From: Halodesulfovibrio sp. MK-HDV
GTDB taxonomy: Bacteria; Desulfobacterota; Desulfovibrionia; Desulfovibrionales; Desulfovibrionaceae
DNA length: 64,000 nt
Direction: 5' to 3'
Assembly (NCBI RefSeq): GCF_009914765.1
Contig: NZ_WYDS01000004.1
Coordinates: forward strand, 129,124-193,123
Shown: positions 1 to 8,145 of the stretch, piece after piece
Layout: the number at the start of each line of letters is the position of its first letter
Numbering within the stretch: the stretch's first letter is position 1
Program-made: the position numbers and the translations under genes
Notes under the pieces: model-generated
What the model was told of the DNA's origin: nothing
The model's database searches: none
The model's input: only the letters and a program-made list of their open reading frames with translations

Positions 1-1077
1 GACCCTTGTTGTGACCGGATTATTGAAGATGTAATTACATCACGTCGACCTTCCACAGGTAATGAAGGCGTTTTGGAAAACTTTGCGGGTGATCAACTTA
101 CCCTTATTTTTGATGCTGCGCCTATCTATGATTTAGATGGCAAAATGCTTGGTGTGTTCGTAATGATTACGGACATGACAAGTATGCGCAGACAGCAAAT
201 CAGAGTGGAAGAACAGAACGAAAAGATTACTCATGCTGCGGAGTCTGCACGGGCTATTTCTGAACAGGTATCATCTGCTTCTGAAGAGCTTGCCGCGCAG
301 ATTCGTCAGTCCAGCAATGGCGCTGATGAGCAGCAGAAACTTACAGGTGAATCCGCAAGTGCAATGACGCAAATGAATGCTTCTGTTCTTGAGGTTGCCC
401 GTAACGCTTCTGATGCTGCTGAACTTGCTGCAACAACGCAGGAAAAGGCAGCGGAAGGCGGACAGATTGTAGGTCAGGCTGTAAGTAAGATTCATGCTGT
501 TTCGGAACAGGCACAGGCTCTTAAAGAGGAAATGAGCGTACTTGGTTCCCGTGCAGATGGAATTGGCCAGATTATTACCGTAATTGAAGATATTGCCGAC
601 CAGACAAACTTGCTTGCATTGAACGCGGCTATTGAAGCTGCACGTGCTGGTGATGCTGGTCGAGGTTTTGCTGTTGTAGCAGATGAAGTGCGTAAGCTTG
701 CAGAAAAAACAATGAATGCCACCCGCGAAGTTGTTGAGTATGTAGGTGCAATTCAGACAAGTACACATCAAAATGTTGAAGCGACAGAAAGGGCTGTTGA
801 GCTTGTGGGTGATTCCACAGAGCTGGCTACCCGTTCTGGTGAAGCGTTGAAAGCGATTATGAAAATGGTTGAAGCAACTGCGGATCAGGTTCGCGCTATT
901 GCCACTGCATCAGAAGAGCAGTCGGCAGCGAGTGAACAGATCAACAGTTCTGTAACCGTTATTAATGATATCTCTGAGCAGACAGCCGCCGCCATGACTG
1001 AGTCTACCGTTGCGGTAGAAGTCGTTGCGCAGCTTGCTCAGGACTTGGACGGCATTATTGAGAATATGCGTTCATAG
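1..1077 (+). CDS. Methyl-accepting chemotaxis protein, C-terminal part (5' end outside window)
   Basis: The reading frame is open from base 1, so the gene begins upstream of the window. The first part reads like the end of a PAS/PAC fold (around IYDLDGKMLGVFVMITDMT). The rest is a methyl-accepting signalling domain, a long antiparallel coiled coil. Its hairpin tip, around bases 595-710, carries the near-invariant DQTNLLALNAAIEAARAG and GRGFAVVADEVRKLAE segments that bind CheA and CheW. The product would relay a sensed signal to the flagellar motor. No transmembrane segment is visible in this part, so the sensor type is unknown. It ends at TAG, about 110 bases before a strong terminator. Confidence 0.93.
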   Translation, partial: DPCCDRIIEDVITSRRPSTGNEGVLENFAGDQLTLIFDAAPIYDLDGKMLGVFVMITDMTSMRRQQIRVEEQNEKITHAAESARAISEQVSSASEELAAQIRQSSNGADEQQKLTGESASAMTQMNASVLEVARNASDAAELAATTQEKAAEGGQIVGQAVSKIHAVSEQAQALKEEMSVLGSRADGIGQIITVIEDIADQTNLLALNAAIEAARAGDAGRGFAVVADEVRKLAEKTMNATREVVEYVGAIQTSTHQNVEATERAVELVGDSTELATRSGEALKAIMKMVEATADQVRAIATASEEQSAASEQINSSVTVINDISEQTAAAMTESTVAVEVVAQLAQDLDGIIENMRS

Positions 1078-1187
1078 CTTTAAATGCGTTTACAACATGT
1101 CGTGTGCTTTGATCTCCTGTTCCCGTACATTTGAGACAAAGCGATGGCGCTGACCATATCGCATGACAGAATATGTTGAGATAATAC

Positions 1188-1219
1188 AAAAAGGGTGAAG
1201 CTGAGGCTTCACCCTTTTT
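1188..1219 (+). terminator. Rho-independent terminator of the chemoreceptor gene
   Basis: A 14-bp stem (AAAAAGGGTGAAGC with its complement) closes a TGAG loop and runs directly into a T tract. It lies about 110 bases after the chemoreceptor stop codon. Confidence 0.85.
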
Positions 1220-1400
1220 TTGTAAGCTGAGTAACAGGCAGACGGTGTAGTTGATTGCGTCGAGGCTGTGCATCAAGAAATTGATCTCGCGAATCGGAGT
1301 CCTAGATGGTGAGGTCGCCTGTCTGTCGGAGTTAGGAGTAGTAACCCGCTGTTTTAATTTTACGATGGAGGATTTCCACCATCTTCTTTATGCAAAAAAA

Positions 1401-1799
1401 TTAGAGTGCTTTTGATGTGAGCGGTTTGGTGGCTGGCTGTTTGCAGGAAGTGCCACCTTTCTGATTATTCAGTATAGCTTGAAATTTGTTGTCGCGTTTT
1501 GCAGCTCTGTTAATGAATTCGTCAGCGATTTTTGTAGGCCCGTTGCATTCGTTCACGAGGTAATGTTGCAGCTGTTCAGCTTCGGCGAAACTAAGTGCCC
1601 CATGAAGAGTGCGTTTATTTGGGTAATTAATATGGAACGTAGATGAGAGGATGAATTTGCCAATGGAGGTTTTGTACAGCTTCAGCTCCCACCAGTTTGG
1701 TGTAACGCCCATTACTTCTCTGTCATCAAGGTTCACAAGTAACTCACCTGTAAATACAAGATTCTCTTTGCCATTTCTTTTCAAGGAAACTGTCTGCAT
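1401..1799 (-). CDS. Hypothetical protein, 132 aa
   Basis: I do not recognise this protein. The start at 1799 is supported by a ribosome binding site, CAGGAGCT, a few bases upstream. The N-terminal 80 residues alternate hydrophobic and polar positions, and a Trp-rich stretch (TPNWWELKLYKT) suggests a small beta-rich fold. The C-terminal 40 residues are basic and low in complexity, with a single Cys. There is no signal peptide or membrane segment, so it is probably cytosolic. It stands alone; a hairpin at 2060-2090 separates it from the glycine riboswitch upstream on the same strand. Confidence 0.6.
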   Translation of the reverse strand: MQTVSLKRNGKENLVFTGELLVNLDDREVMGVTPNWWELKLYKTSIGKFILSSTFHINYPNKRTLHGALSFAEAEQLQHYLVNECNGPTKIADEFINRAAKRDNKFQAILNNQKGGTSCKQPATKPLTSKAL

Positions 1800-2059
1800 A
1801 GTAAGCTCCTGTGAAGATAAAACTTCTTATATTTGGGGTGCAGGTAACAGCAGAAAAAAGTGATAAAAACAAAACACTATTAATAACTACAGCTATTGCA
1901 ATGCAAAAAAGAGGACTATGAAAGTGTAGTGCGTTTTTTATGCAGGTGTAGCAATGATAATGTTCTTCTTACTGCAACATACCAAATATACAAGAGAGGC
2001 GTATGGCGGGGGAGAGAGGGAAATATGATAGGAATAAAGTGGGGTGTTATAAAAATGCA

Positions 2060-2090
2060 GATGCGCCGGAACTAAAAGCTCCGGCGCATC
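2060..2090 (-). terminator. Probable terminator downstream of the riboswitch leader
   Basis: A perfect 11-bp GC-rich stem (GATGCGCCGGA with its complement) has a 9-base loop. On the minus strand it is followed by TGCATTTTTA. It would stop transcripts that read past the glycine riboswitch before they reach the gene at 1401-1799. Confidence 0.55.
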
Positions 2091-2295
2091 GCAACCACAA
2101 CAACAAACCAGTCAGGAGGGGAATCTATATTCCCCTATATATGTATCGCTCAAGGCGATTACAAACGTGATCAAATGCTCCCCAGTTTGCTGGCTGTTAG
2201 TGCATAGACGCAAAAAAACAGCCCGCTAAGCGGTGCCTAGATGGAAACGGTGAGACTGGAAAGTGGAAAAGAGGACGGCAAAACGCAATATTCAA

Positions 2296-2314
2296 AAAAC
2301 CAAATATTGGTTTT
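2296..2314 (-). terminator. Candidate expression-platform hairpin after the glycine riboswitch
   Basis: On the minus strand, AAAACCAA-TAT-TTGGTTTT is followed by more Ts, 8 bases after the riboswitch. It is weak in GC. An alternative pairing of CAATATT with a later AATATTG is possible, so this could be the switching element. No function is proven. Confidence 0.4.
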
Positions 2315-2321
2315 ATGGGTC

Positions 2322-2500
2322 CACTCTGTCCTTTTACCTGAGAGTTTCACTGCACTGGGAAAGCAGTTTGCTCCTTCGGTGCTCCTTGCGGAGTCTCTCC
2401 AGAGGCTCGTCCGAGCAGCAGTCCTTTTGCCTGAAAGAGTTACATCTTCGGCGCCGTGTCTTTTTTTGGGGAAAAAAAGGCGGTCTCTCCTGCTGCCTTC
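2322..2500 (-). ncRNA. Tandem glycine riboswitch (two aptamers)
   Basis: Read on the minus strand, this segment carries two copies of the glycine aptamer core. The first aptamer has a P1 stem of GCAGCA with TGCTGC, then GGAGAGACC, GGCGCCGAAG, ACTCTTTCAGGCAAAAGGAC. The second starts CTCTGGAGAG, then GCACCGAAGGAGCAAAC, AAACTCTCAGGTAAAAGGAC and closes with AGAG. These elements match the known gcvT-type glycine riboswitch. This class normally controls glycine cleavage or glycine transport genes. Here no such gene follows: the next gene on this strand starts about 520 bases downstream, behind terminator-like hairpins. Confidence 0.88.
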
Positions 2501-2635
2501 AACCGAGATCCATATGTTGAGGCAGACTCCTATTTATCGTGGGCAGATATAAAACGCAATAGAAAAAGCACCACAGTAGTTGAAAATCCAGTATTCCGTG
2601 AAAGTAAAATCGATTTTCACATATGCGAAATAAAA

Positions 2636-2668
2636 AAAACGCCCTGCTCATGGTGAGCAGGGCGTTTT
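2636..2668 (-). terminator. Terminator of tgt
   Basis: A 15-bp stem (AAAACGCCCTGCTCA with its complement) has a 3-base loop. On the minus strand it runs into GTTTTTTTT. It lies just after the tgt stop codon and also insulates the riboswitch leader. Confidence 0.88.
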
Positions 2669-2713
2669 CAGAGTGTATTATTTTACAGCAGAGTTGTGTA
2701 AAACAACATGCCG

Positions 2714-3886
<1,173 letters not shown>

Positions 3887-3931
3887 TCAAAAAAACAGGC
3901 TGTAATTGCTTGATAACCTATTAAAATATAA

Positions 3932-3967
3932 AAGGCTGCTCCCGAATAATCATTCAGAAGCAGCCTT
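3932..3967 (-). terminator. Terminator of the nfeD-SPFH operon
   Basis: The minus strand reads AAGGCTGCT, an inner stem CTGAAT/ATTCGG with one G-T pair and a 4-base loop, then AGCAGCCTT and TTATATTTT. It lies between the SPFH gene and tgt. Confidence 0.85.
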
Positions 3968-3989
3968 AATTCACAGTGGAACAGAAAAG

Positions 3990-4913
3990 TTATTTCTGTA
4001 CTTTAATCTGGTTTAAAATTTCTGTAGCAGATGCAACCATACCACCAACGTTTGCCATGTCTGCTGGAATGATCATGGTGTTGGATTTTTCAGCCATTTT
4101 ACCGAACTCGTTGATGAACTGCTCAGCAATTTTAAGCTGTGCTGCTTCTTTACCACCAGGGGCGGACATAGCATCTGCAATAAGGGTAATACCTTTTGAA
4201 GTAGCTTCGGCGATAAGGAGGATCTCCTGAGCATGGCCACCAGCTTCGTTGATCTTTTTCTGTTTTTCACCTTCAGAAAGTTCAATGGCTTCCTGCTTGT
4301 ACCCTTCCGCACGGTTAATGCGGGACTGTCTGTCACCTTCAGAGCTAGCAATTTCAGCACGTTTTTCACGTTCTGCTTTCATCTGCTGTTCCATAGCGTG
4401 CATAACAGTTTCAGGAGGGGTGATGTCCTGAATTTCGTAACGCATAACTTTGATGCCCCATTCGCGTGCTGCTTCGTCAACTGCACCAACAACGGCAGCG
4501 TTAATGCTGTCACGTTCTTCGAATGTTTTATCAAGGCTGATTTTACCAATGGCAGAACGTAGAGAGGTCTGTGCCAACTGGCTTGCGGCAAGATAGTAAT
4601 CATTAATGCCGTAACAGGATTTCATGACATCCTGTACCTGAATGTACAGTATGCCGTCGATTTCTACGACTACGTTATCGCTGGTAATACAAGACTGGGA
4701 ATCAATTCCCAAAATTTCTTCTTTAGTAGAGCGGCGGTAGGCAACTTTATCTACAAAAGGGATGAGGATGTGCAGACCCGCATCAAGAGTTTTGGAGTAC
4801 TTACCCAAGCGTTCAACAACGTAAGAGCTTTTCTGCGGCACAACAATAGCCGTCTTGATAAGAGTAATAAGGGCAAGTGCGGCGATAACTATGGAAGTAA
4901 TAAGACCGGTCAT
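3990..4913 (-). CDS. SPFH/stomatin-family membrane protein (QmcA-like)
   Basis: A 307-aa protein with one N-terminal membrane segment (about residues 4-24) followed by an SPFH/Band 7 domain. The stretch from IVVPQKSSYVVERLGK through HILIPFVDKVAYR is characteristic of the paraslipin/QmcA group. A charged, Ala- and Glu-rich helical region at about 190-240 should drive oligomerisation into rings or membrane microdomains. Its start lies one base after the nfeD stop (TAACATG), so the two are translationally coupled. NfeD and SPFH proteins are known partners, and QmcA-type proteins are linked to membrane-protease and membrane-stress functions. The exact role here is inference. Confidence 0.9.
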   Translation of the reverse strand: MTGLITSIVIAALALITLIKTAIVVPQKSSYVVERLGKYSKTLDAGLHILIPFVDKVAYRRSTKEEILGIDSQSCITSDNVVVEIDGILYIQVQDVMKSCYGINDYYLAASQLAQTSLRSAIGKISLDKTFEERDSINAAVVGAVDEAAREWGIKVMRYEIQDITPPETVMHAMEQQMKAEREKRAEIASSEGDRQSRINRAEGYKQEAIELSEGEKQKKINEAGGHAQEILLIAEATSKGITLIADAMSAPGGKEAAQLKIAEQFINEFGKMAEKSNTMIIPADMANVGGMVASATEILNQIKVQK

Positions 4914-4914
4914 G

Positions 4915-5373
4915 TTAATCCTTTTTGACTATAAAAGTATTTTGATCAGATTCTTTACGAGCGAGGATCGTGACAATTGCACCGGAATCAATATCTTCCG
5001 TTGCCTCAGCGTTCCAGAAAGTTCCCTGATATTTAATGCGACCACCACTTGTGCATGAAATTGCTTCAGCAACAGTGGCATGGGCGTTTATGGCTGTGTC
5101 TGTAAATGGTTCTTGGTCTTTAGCGTCTTGACCGAACCATGTAGGCATTTTTTTGCGGAGAAGTACGAGCAGGGCAATGGAAGAACAGAAAAACATGACA
5201 ATTTGAAATGTCAAAGACAGTTCAAAGAGCGCAGTTATGCCTGCGAGTATTGCGCCTGCTGAGAAAAATATTGTTATGAAGGTAGGAGTAAACATCTCAA
5301 TAAGAAAAAAGATTACTGCTAAAGAAAACCAAGCCAACCAGAATAAATTAACATCAAAATCCATGCTTAACAT
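4915..5373 (-). CDS. nfeD: NfeD-family membrane protein
   Basis: A 152-aa protein with about three N-terminal hydrophobic segments (residues 10-85) and a small C-terminal beta-barrel of the OB type (TAINAHATVAEAIS, GRIKYQGTFWNAEA), the arrangement of short NfeD proteins. It lacks the serine protease domain found in long forms. It is the first gene of a two-gene operon with the SPFH protein. ATG at 5373 or at 5364 could be the start; GGGG at about 12 bases upstream favours the first. Confidence 0.87.
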   Translation of the reverse strand: MLSMDFDVNLFWLAWFSLAVIFFLIEMFTPTFITIFFSAGAILAGITALFELSLTFQIVMFFCSSIALLVLLRKKMPTWFGQDAKDQEPFTDTAINAHATVAEAISCTSGGRIKYQGTFWNAEATEDIDSGAIVTILARKESDQNTFIVKKD

Positions 5374-5501
5374 TGAGTGGGTTCCCCATATTCCATGCTA
5401 TATATCATAATGCATACGTTATGCGAAAATAACACTAGGTGTTTATGGAGTAAATGGAAAATGCATGCTGAAACTTACAAAAAAAGTATCCGCAGCACAG
5501 T

Positions 5502-5541
5502 GTAAGAGCGCATGTAACATTGCTGTTGCATGCGCTCTTAC
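5502..5541. other. Long perfect hairpin between an AsmA-like gene and nfeD
   Basis: An 18-bp stem (GTAAGAGCGCATGTAACA with its complement, one G-T pair) closes a TTGC loop. Neither strand has a T tract directly after it, so it is not a standard terminator. It may still stop or stabilise the transcript of the AsmA-like gene. Confidence 0.45.
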
Positions 5542-5653
5542 TTATTCTGGTCCATTTTTGCTGAAAAGACGTGCAAGGCTCCTTTTACGTGAATGCTATT
5601 CTTTTGCGTTAACCGGATTGTTCATGGAACGATGGACTAGCTTTGGAGATGGC

Positions 5654-6346
5654 TTAGTTATCTCTATAGCGAACGTAGGTATCCATGACCGCGTATTGAA
5701 CCCGATCTTCGATTTTGGTCAAAATTTGTTCAAGGGCTACTAAGAACGGAATACCGTTTTCCCGCTCACCGATGTCGGTAAAATATATGTCGTCCATAAT
5801 GACGCTAAAATTTGCGCGTTGCGGCTTTGGCATGGAGCCACTGACAGACGGTGTGACGATATGTACGTTCTTAATGATATATTTGTTACCGATAACTTTT
5901 GAGTAATCGATGTATTTACTCGTATTATCCGGAAATTCGAGTGGCTTTGGAAGTTTGCTACGTAAGTTGTTGAGTAGCAACGTGACGTTGTTTTCTTTAC
6001 GATGTCGTATGAAAGCAATATCCATAGCCTTTATTGTAAGATTATTGATGATAATGGTGCCTGTACCAATGGAAGATGGAAGCATCTCTACATCAATTTT
6101 TCCAATTTGGATGCACTGTCCACGAGGGTATCCAACTGGATTTCCAAGATATACGTTATGTATTGAGCCATAACCGGAGAGCGTGGAAAGCTTTGCGTCT
6201 TCCAGTTGTACTTTGGATCCCATGACCTTAGGCCCAATGTAATGTACTGTTTTCGTTAAAATTGGGTTAATAGACACAGTAGTATATGAGCTGATGCCTA
6301 ATGCGATTAATCCGGCGAGCAGCATTAATAAGAAAATCTTTTTCAC
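5654..6346 (-). CDS. Hypothetical periplasmic protein with AsmA-like N-terminus
   Basis: A 230-aa protein starting at GTG, preceded by AAGGAG at good spacing. Residues 1-22 form a signal anchor. The next part (VQLEDAKLSTLSGYGSIHNV followed by a GNPVGY segment) resembles the opening of AsmA/DUF748-type proteins, which form beta-groove structures in the periplasm and have been linked to lipid transport and outer-membrane maintenance. The remainder is beta-rich with no catalytic motif. The protein is much shorter than true AsmA, so it would be a single-module relative. It is monocistronic. Confidence 0.72.
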   Translation of the reverse strand: MKKIFLLMLLAGLIALGISSYTTVSINPILTKTVHYIGPKVMGSKVQLEDAKLSTLSGYGSIHNVYLGNPVGYPRGQCIQIGKIDVEMLPSSIGTGTIIINNLTIKAMDIAFIRHRKENNVTLLLNNLRSKLPKPLEFPDNTSKYIDYSKVIGNKYIIKNVHIVTPSVSGSMPKPQRANFSVIMDDIYFTDIGERENGIPFLVALEQILTKIEDRVQYAVMDTYVRYRDN

Positions 6347-6517
6347 GAAAAGAGACTCCTTGCCAAGTGTGTATCGATCTCAATTGTTACGATAAAATCG
6401 TGAGAGCGTTGCAGCAAGGATTAAAGAAAAGAATACTATGTCTACTAAAGTGTTATTGTATACAGTTCCTAACTGTTTGAATGCGTTGCAATGGTCGTTA
6501 CAGCGTTACAACATGAA

Positions 6518-6557
6518 AAAGCTCATTCTATTGGATGGTTACAACAGAATGAGCTTT
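6518..6557 (-). terminator. Terminator of the BPL_N gene
   Basis: A 12-bp stem (AAAGCTCATTCT with its complement) has a 16-base loop, with a T tract on the minus strand. It lies about 60 bases past the stop codon at 6614. Confidence 0.75.
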
Positions 6558-6613
6558 GTCTTGTATATAGCACCAACGTGCGATTAATGCACGTTGTGAG
6601 TAACGATAGATCG

Positions 6614-7882
6614 CTACGATTGAATAGTATGTGGTAACACAAGATACATAAGGTGATCTAATGTTTGAAGAAGCTCTAAATATACACCGCCGCTTGCCAT
6701 CGGAGGGCCGAACAAAGCTGCCCGTTGGTTGCGTAATGATTCGGTGGAAACAGTCTCGGGGAATGTTTTTGATAACGTCATAGCAAGACGTTCTGCTAAC
6801 AAATACCCCTTAACTCCCTCATAGAAGAGTGTCAGGTTGTGCATGAACTCGTCAGAGACAGAATCCCAGTAGGCTTCCGCCGCAGGAGTAGGCGGCATGG
6901 AGACTGCGGAGCATAGCCCGTTGTACAGGTTGTTCAGGTTTGCACCCGGAATGCCTGCGCGCCAACCGATTAGCCACGAATTTCTTTCAAAGAAAAGACA
7001 ATGGTTCTTGCCAATTGTAACGATATCGTCAAATATCCCTTTTGCTTCCAACAGCTTTTCATCTGTCCATTGTGGAATCTCTTCTGAAGGGTTCCAATCT
7101 GTTACCAGCGTTTGCTCTGCTGTAACTGCACCGTCAGTGAGTGTTTTAATGATATGGGCAAGCCATGCGTTTGCATCGGGTGAATTTGGTGTTTCAAGGT
7201 GCGTGTAACTAAGTACATAGCGGCCTTCACCGTATTTACCTGTGAGGATGCAGGGCTGACCTTTAAGGAATTCTGGACGTAATTTAAGATCGTACAACGC
7301 TTCCCACTCATTAAAAGTGCCCGGAGGAAGTGTGTTTAAAGGTAGATCTGCAATCCAGAAATCGTCACTTGGAGTTTCGTAGCTGGCCAAAATTTCAACA
7401 TCAGTATTTTCTTTTGGAGAGAATCTGGCTGGCCACCAGACTGGAAGGTCTGGTTTTTCTGGAAAGTTATCTGGAACAAGGTCGGCAGAGTGAGAAATGT
7501 GGGTACCGATAGAAGAATGAAGATGGCCACTTACAAAATGTTGTAAGCGGTTGGTAAATTTTGCGCGTTCCCACGGACATAGATTCAGCCCGTTTTGACC
7601 GGTAAGTCCTAGCCCTGCGCCACCGCAGAAGCCTAAGTACTTGCCGCCATTGGCAACATATTTACGTATTTCTTCGATTCCCTTAGATCCAAGGGCGTCT
7701 GCTTTAAGTCTGGCATTGCCTCCAGGAGCAAGAAGTAGGGCTGGTGGGTTGCAAGAAAGCAATCCCTGCGCTATTTCTTCTCCCCGCACAATGCAGTATG
7801 GAAGTTTCATTGCTTCCAGTGCCCGCCAGACGAGTAAACCCCATAGGTGAGATTCGTCCCATAATATATAGATGCTTGACAT
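6614..7882 (-). CDS. BPL_N (glutamine-amidotransferase-like) domain protein
   Basis: A 422-aa protein. Residues 1-240 resemble the biotin-protein-ligase N-terminal domain, a class I glutamine amidotransferase-like fold. The nucleophile elbow is GFCGGAG with Cys86, preceded by LLAPGGNA, a typical oxyanion strand. No biotin ligase domain follows; the C-terminal 170 residues are helical and unrecognised. Similar stand-alone proteins of unknown function are annotated in sulfate reducers. AGGAC precedes the ATG at a suitable distance. There is no signal peptide. It is divergent from valS, with a 260-base shared upstream region. Confidence 0.78.
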   Translation of the reverse strand: MSSIYILWDESHLWGLLVWRALEAMKLPYCIVRGEEIAQGLLSCNPPALLLAPGGNARLKADALGSKGIEEIRKYVANGGKYLGFCGGAGLGLTGQNGLNLCPWERAKFTNRLQHFVSGHLHSSIGTHISHSADLVPDNFPEKPDLPVWWPARFSPKENTDVEILASYETPSDDFWIADLPLNTLPPGTFNEWEALYDLKLRPEFLKGQPCILTGKYGEGRYVLSYTHLETPNSPDANAWLAHIIKTLTDGAVTAEQTLVTDWNPSEEIPQWTDEKLLEAKGIFDDIVTIGKNHCLFFERNSWLIGWRAGIPGANLNNLYNGLCSAVSMPPTPAAEAYWDSVSDEFMHNLTLFYEGVKGYLLAERLAMTLSKTFPETVSTESLRNQRAALFGPPMASGGVYLELLQTLDHLMYLVLPHTIQS

Positions 7883-7996
7883 TGTCCTTCCGCTAATTAA
7901 TCTGACTTTTTGCAGTCGTGGAAGTGCACTCTAGCAAGCGAGGGCGGCGAGTGCAAATAGTTACAAGACTTGTTTGAAAAAGGGCAGTCCTCAATC

Positions 7997-8047
7997 ACGG
8001 CCAGAGGGAATGTTCCCTTTGCAGGTGCGGGGCAAAGCCCGCTCGTC
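7997..8047. repeat. Diverged copy of the GC-rich intergenic repeat
   Basis: It aligns with the 50-bp repeat at 11028-11077: both have a GGG...CCC hairpin, then TTGC-GGTGC-GGGCA-AGCCC. It lies in the divergent region between the BPL_N gene and valS. Confidence 0.5.
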
Positions 8048-8145
8048 ATGGGCATACCGAACATGCAACGGTAGCTTTGGCGTTCATATGATACAAAATC
8101 AGGCTGTAATACGTCTGAATACAATAAAGAATCTGGAGTAGCAGT

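Larger units (their letters stand above)
1800..2321. other. Gene-free interval between riboswitch and small unknown gene
   Basis: No convincing coding sequence lies here on either strand. On the minus strand it holds three hairpins, at 2296-2314, 2223-2233 and 2060-2090. The second is a short CCGC/GCGG stem followed by a T tract. The part nearest the small gene is AT-rich and probably holds that gene's promoter. Confidence 0.55.

Noticed and set aside
1055..1276. 73-codon minus-strand frame after the chemoreceptor
   Set aside because: It crosses the terminator hairpin and lacks a ribosome site.
2241..2656. Plus-strand open frames of 66-103 codons
   Set aside because: They run through the glycine riboswitch, have no ribosome site and a non-protein-like composition.
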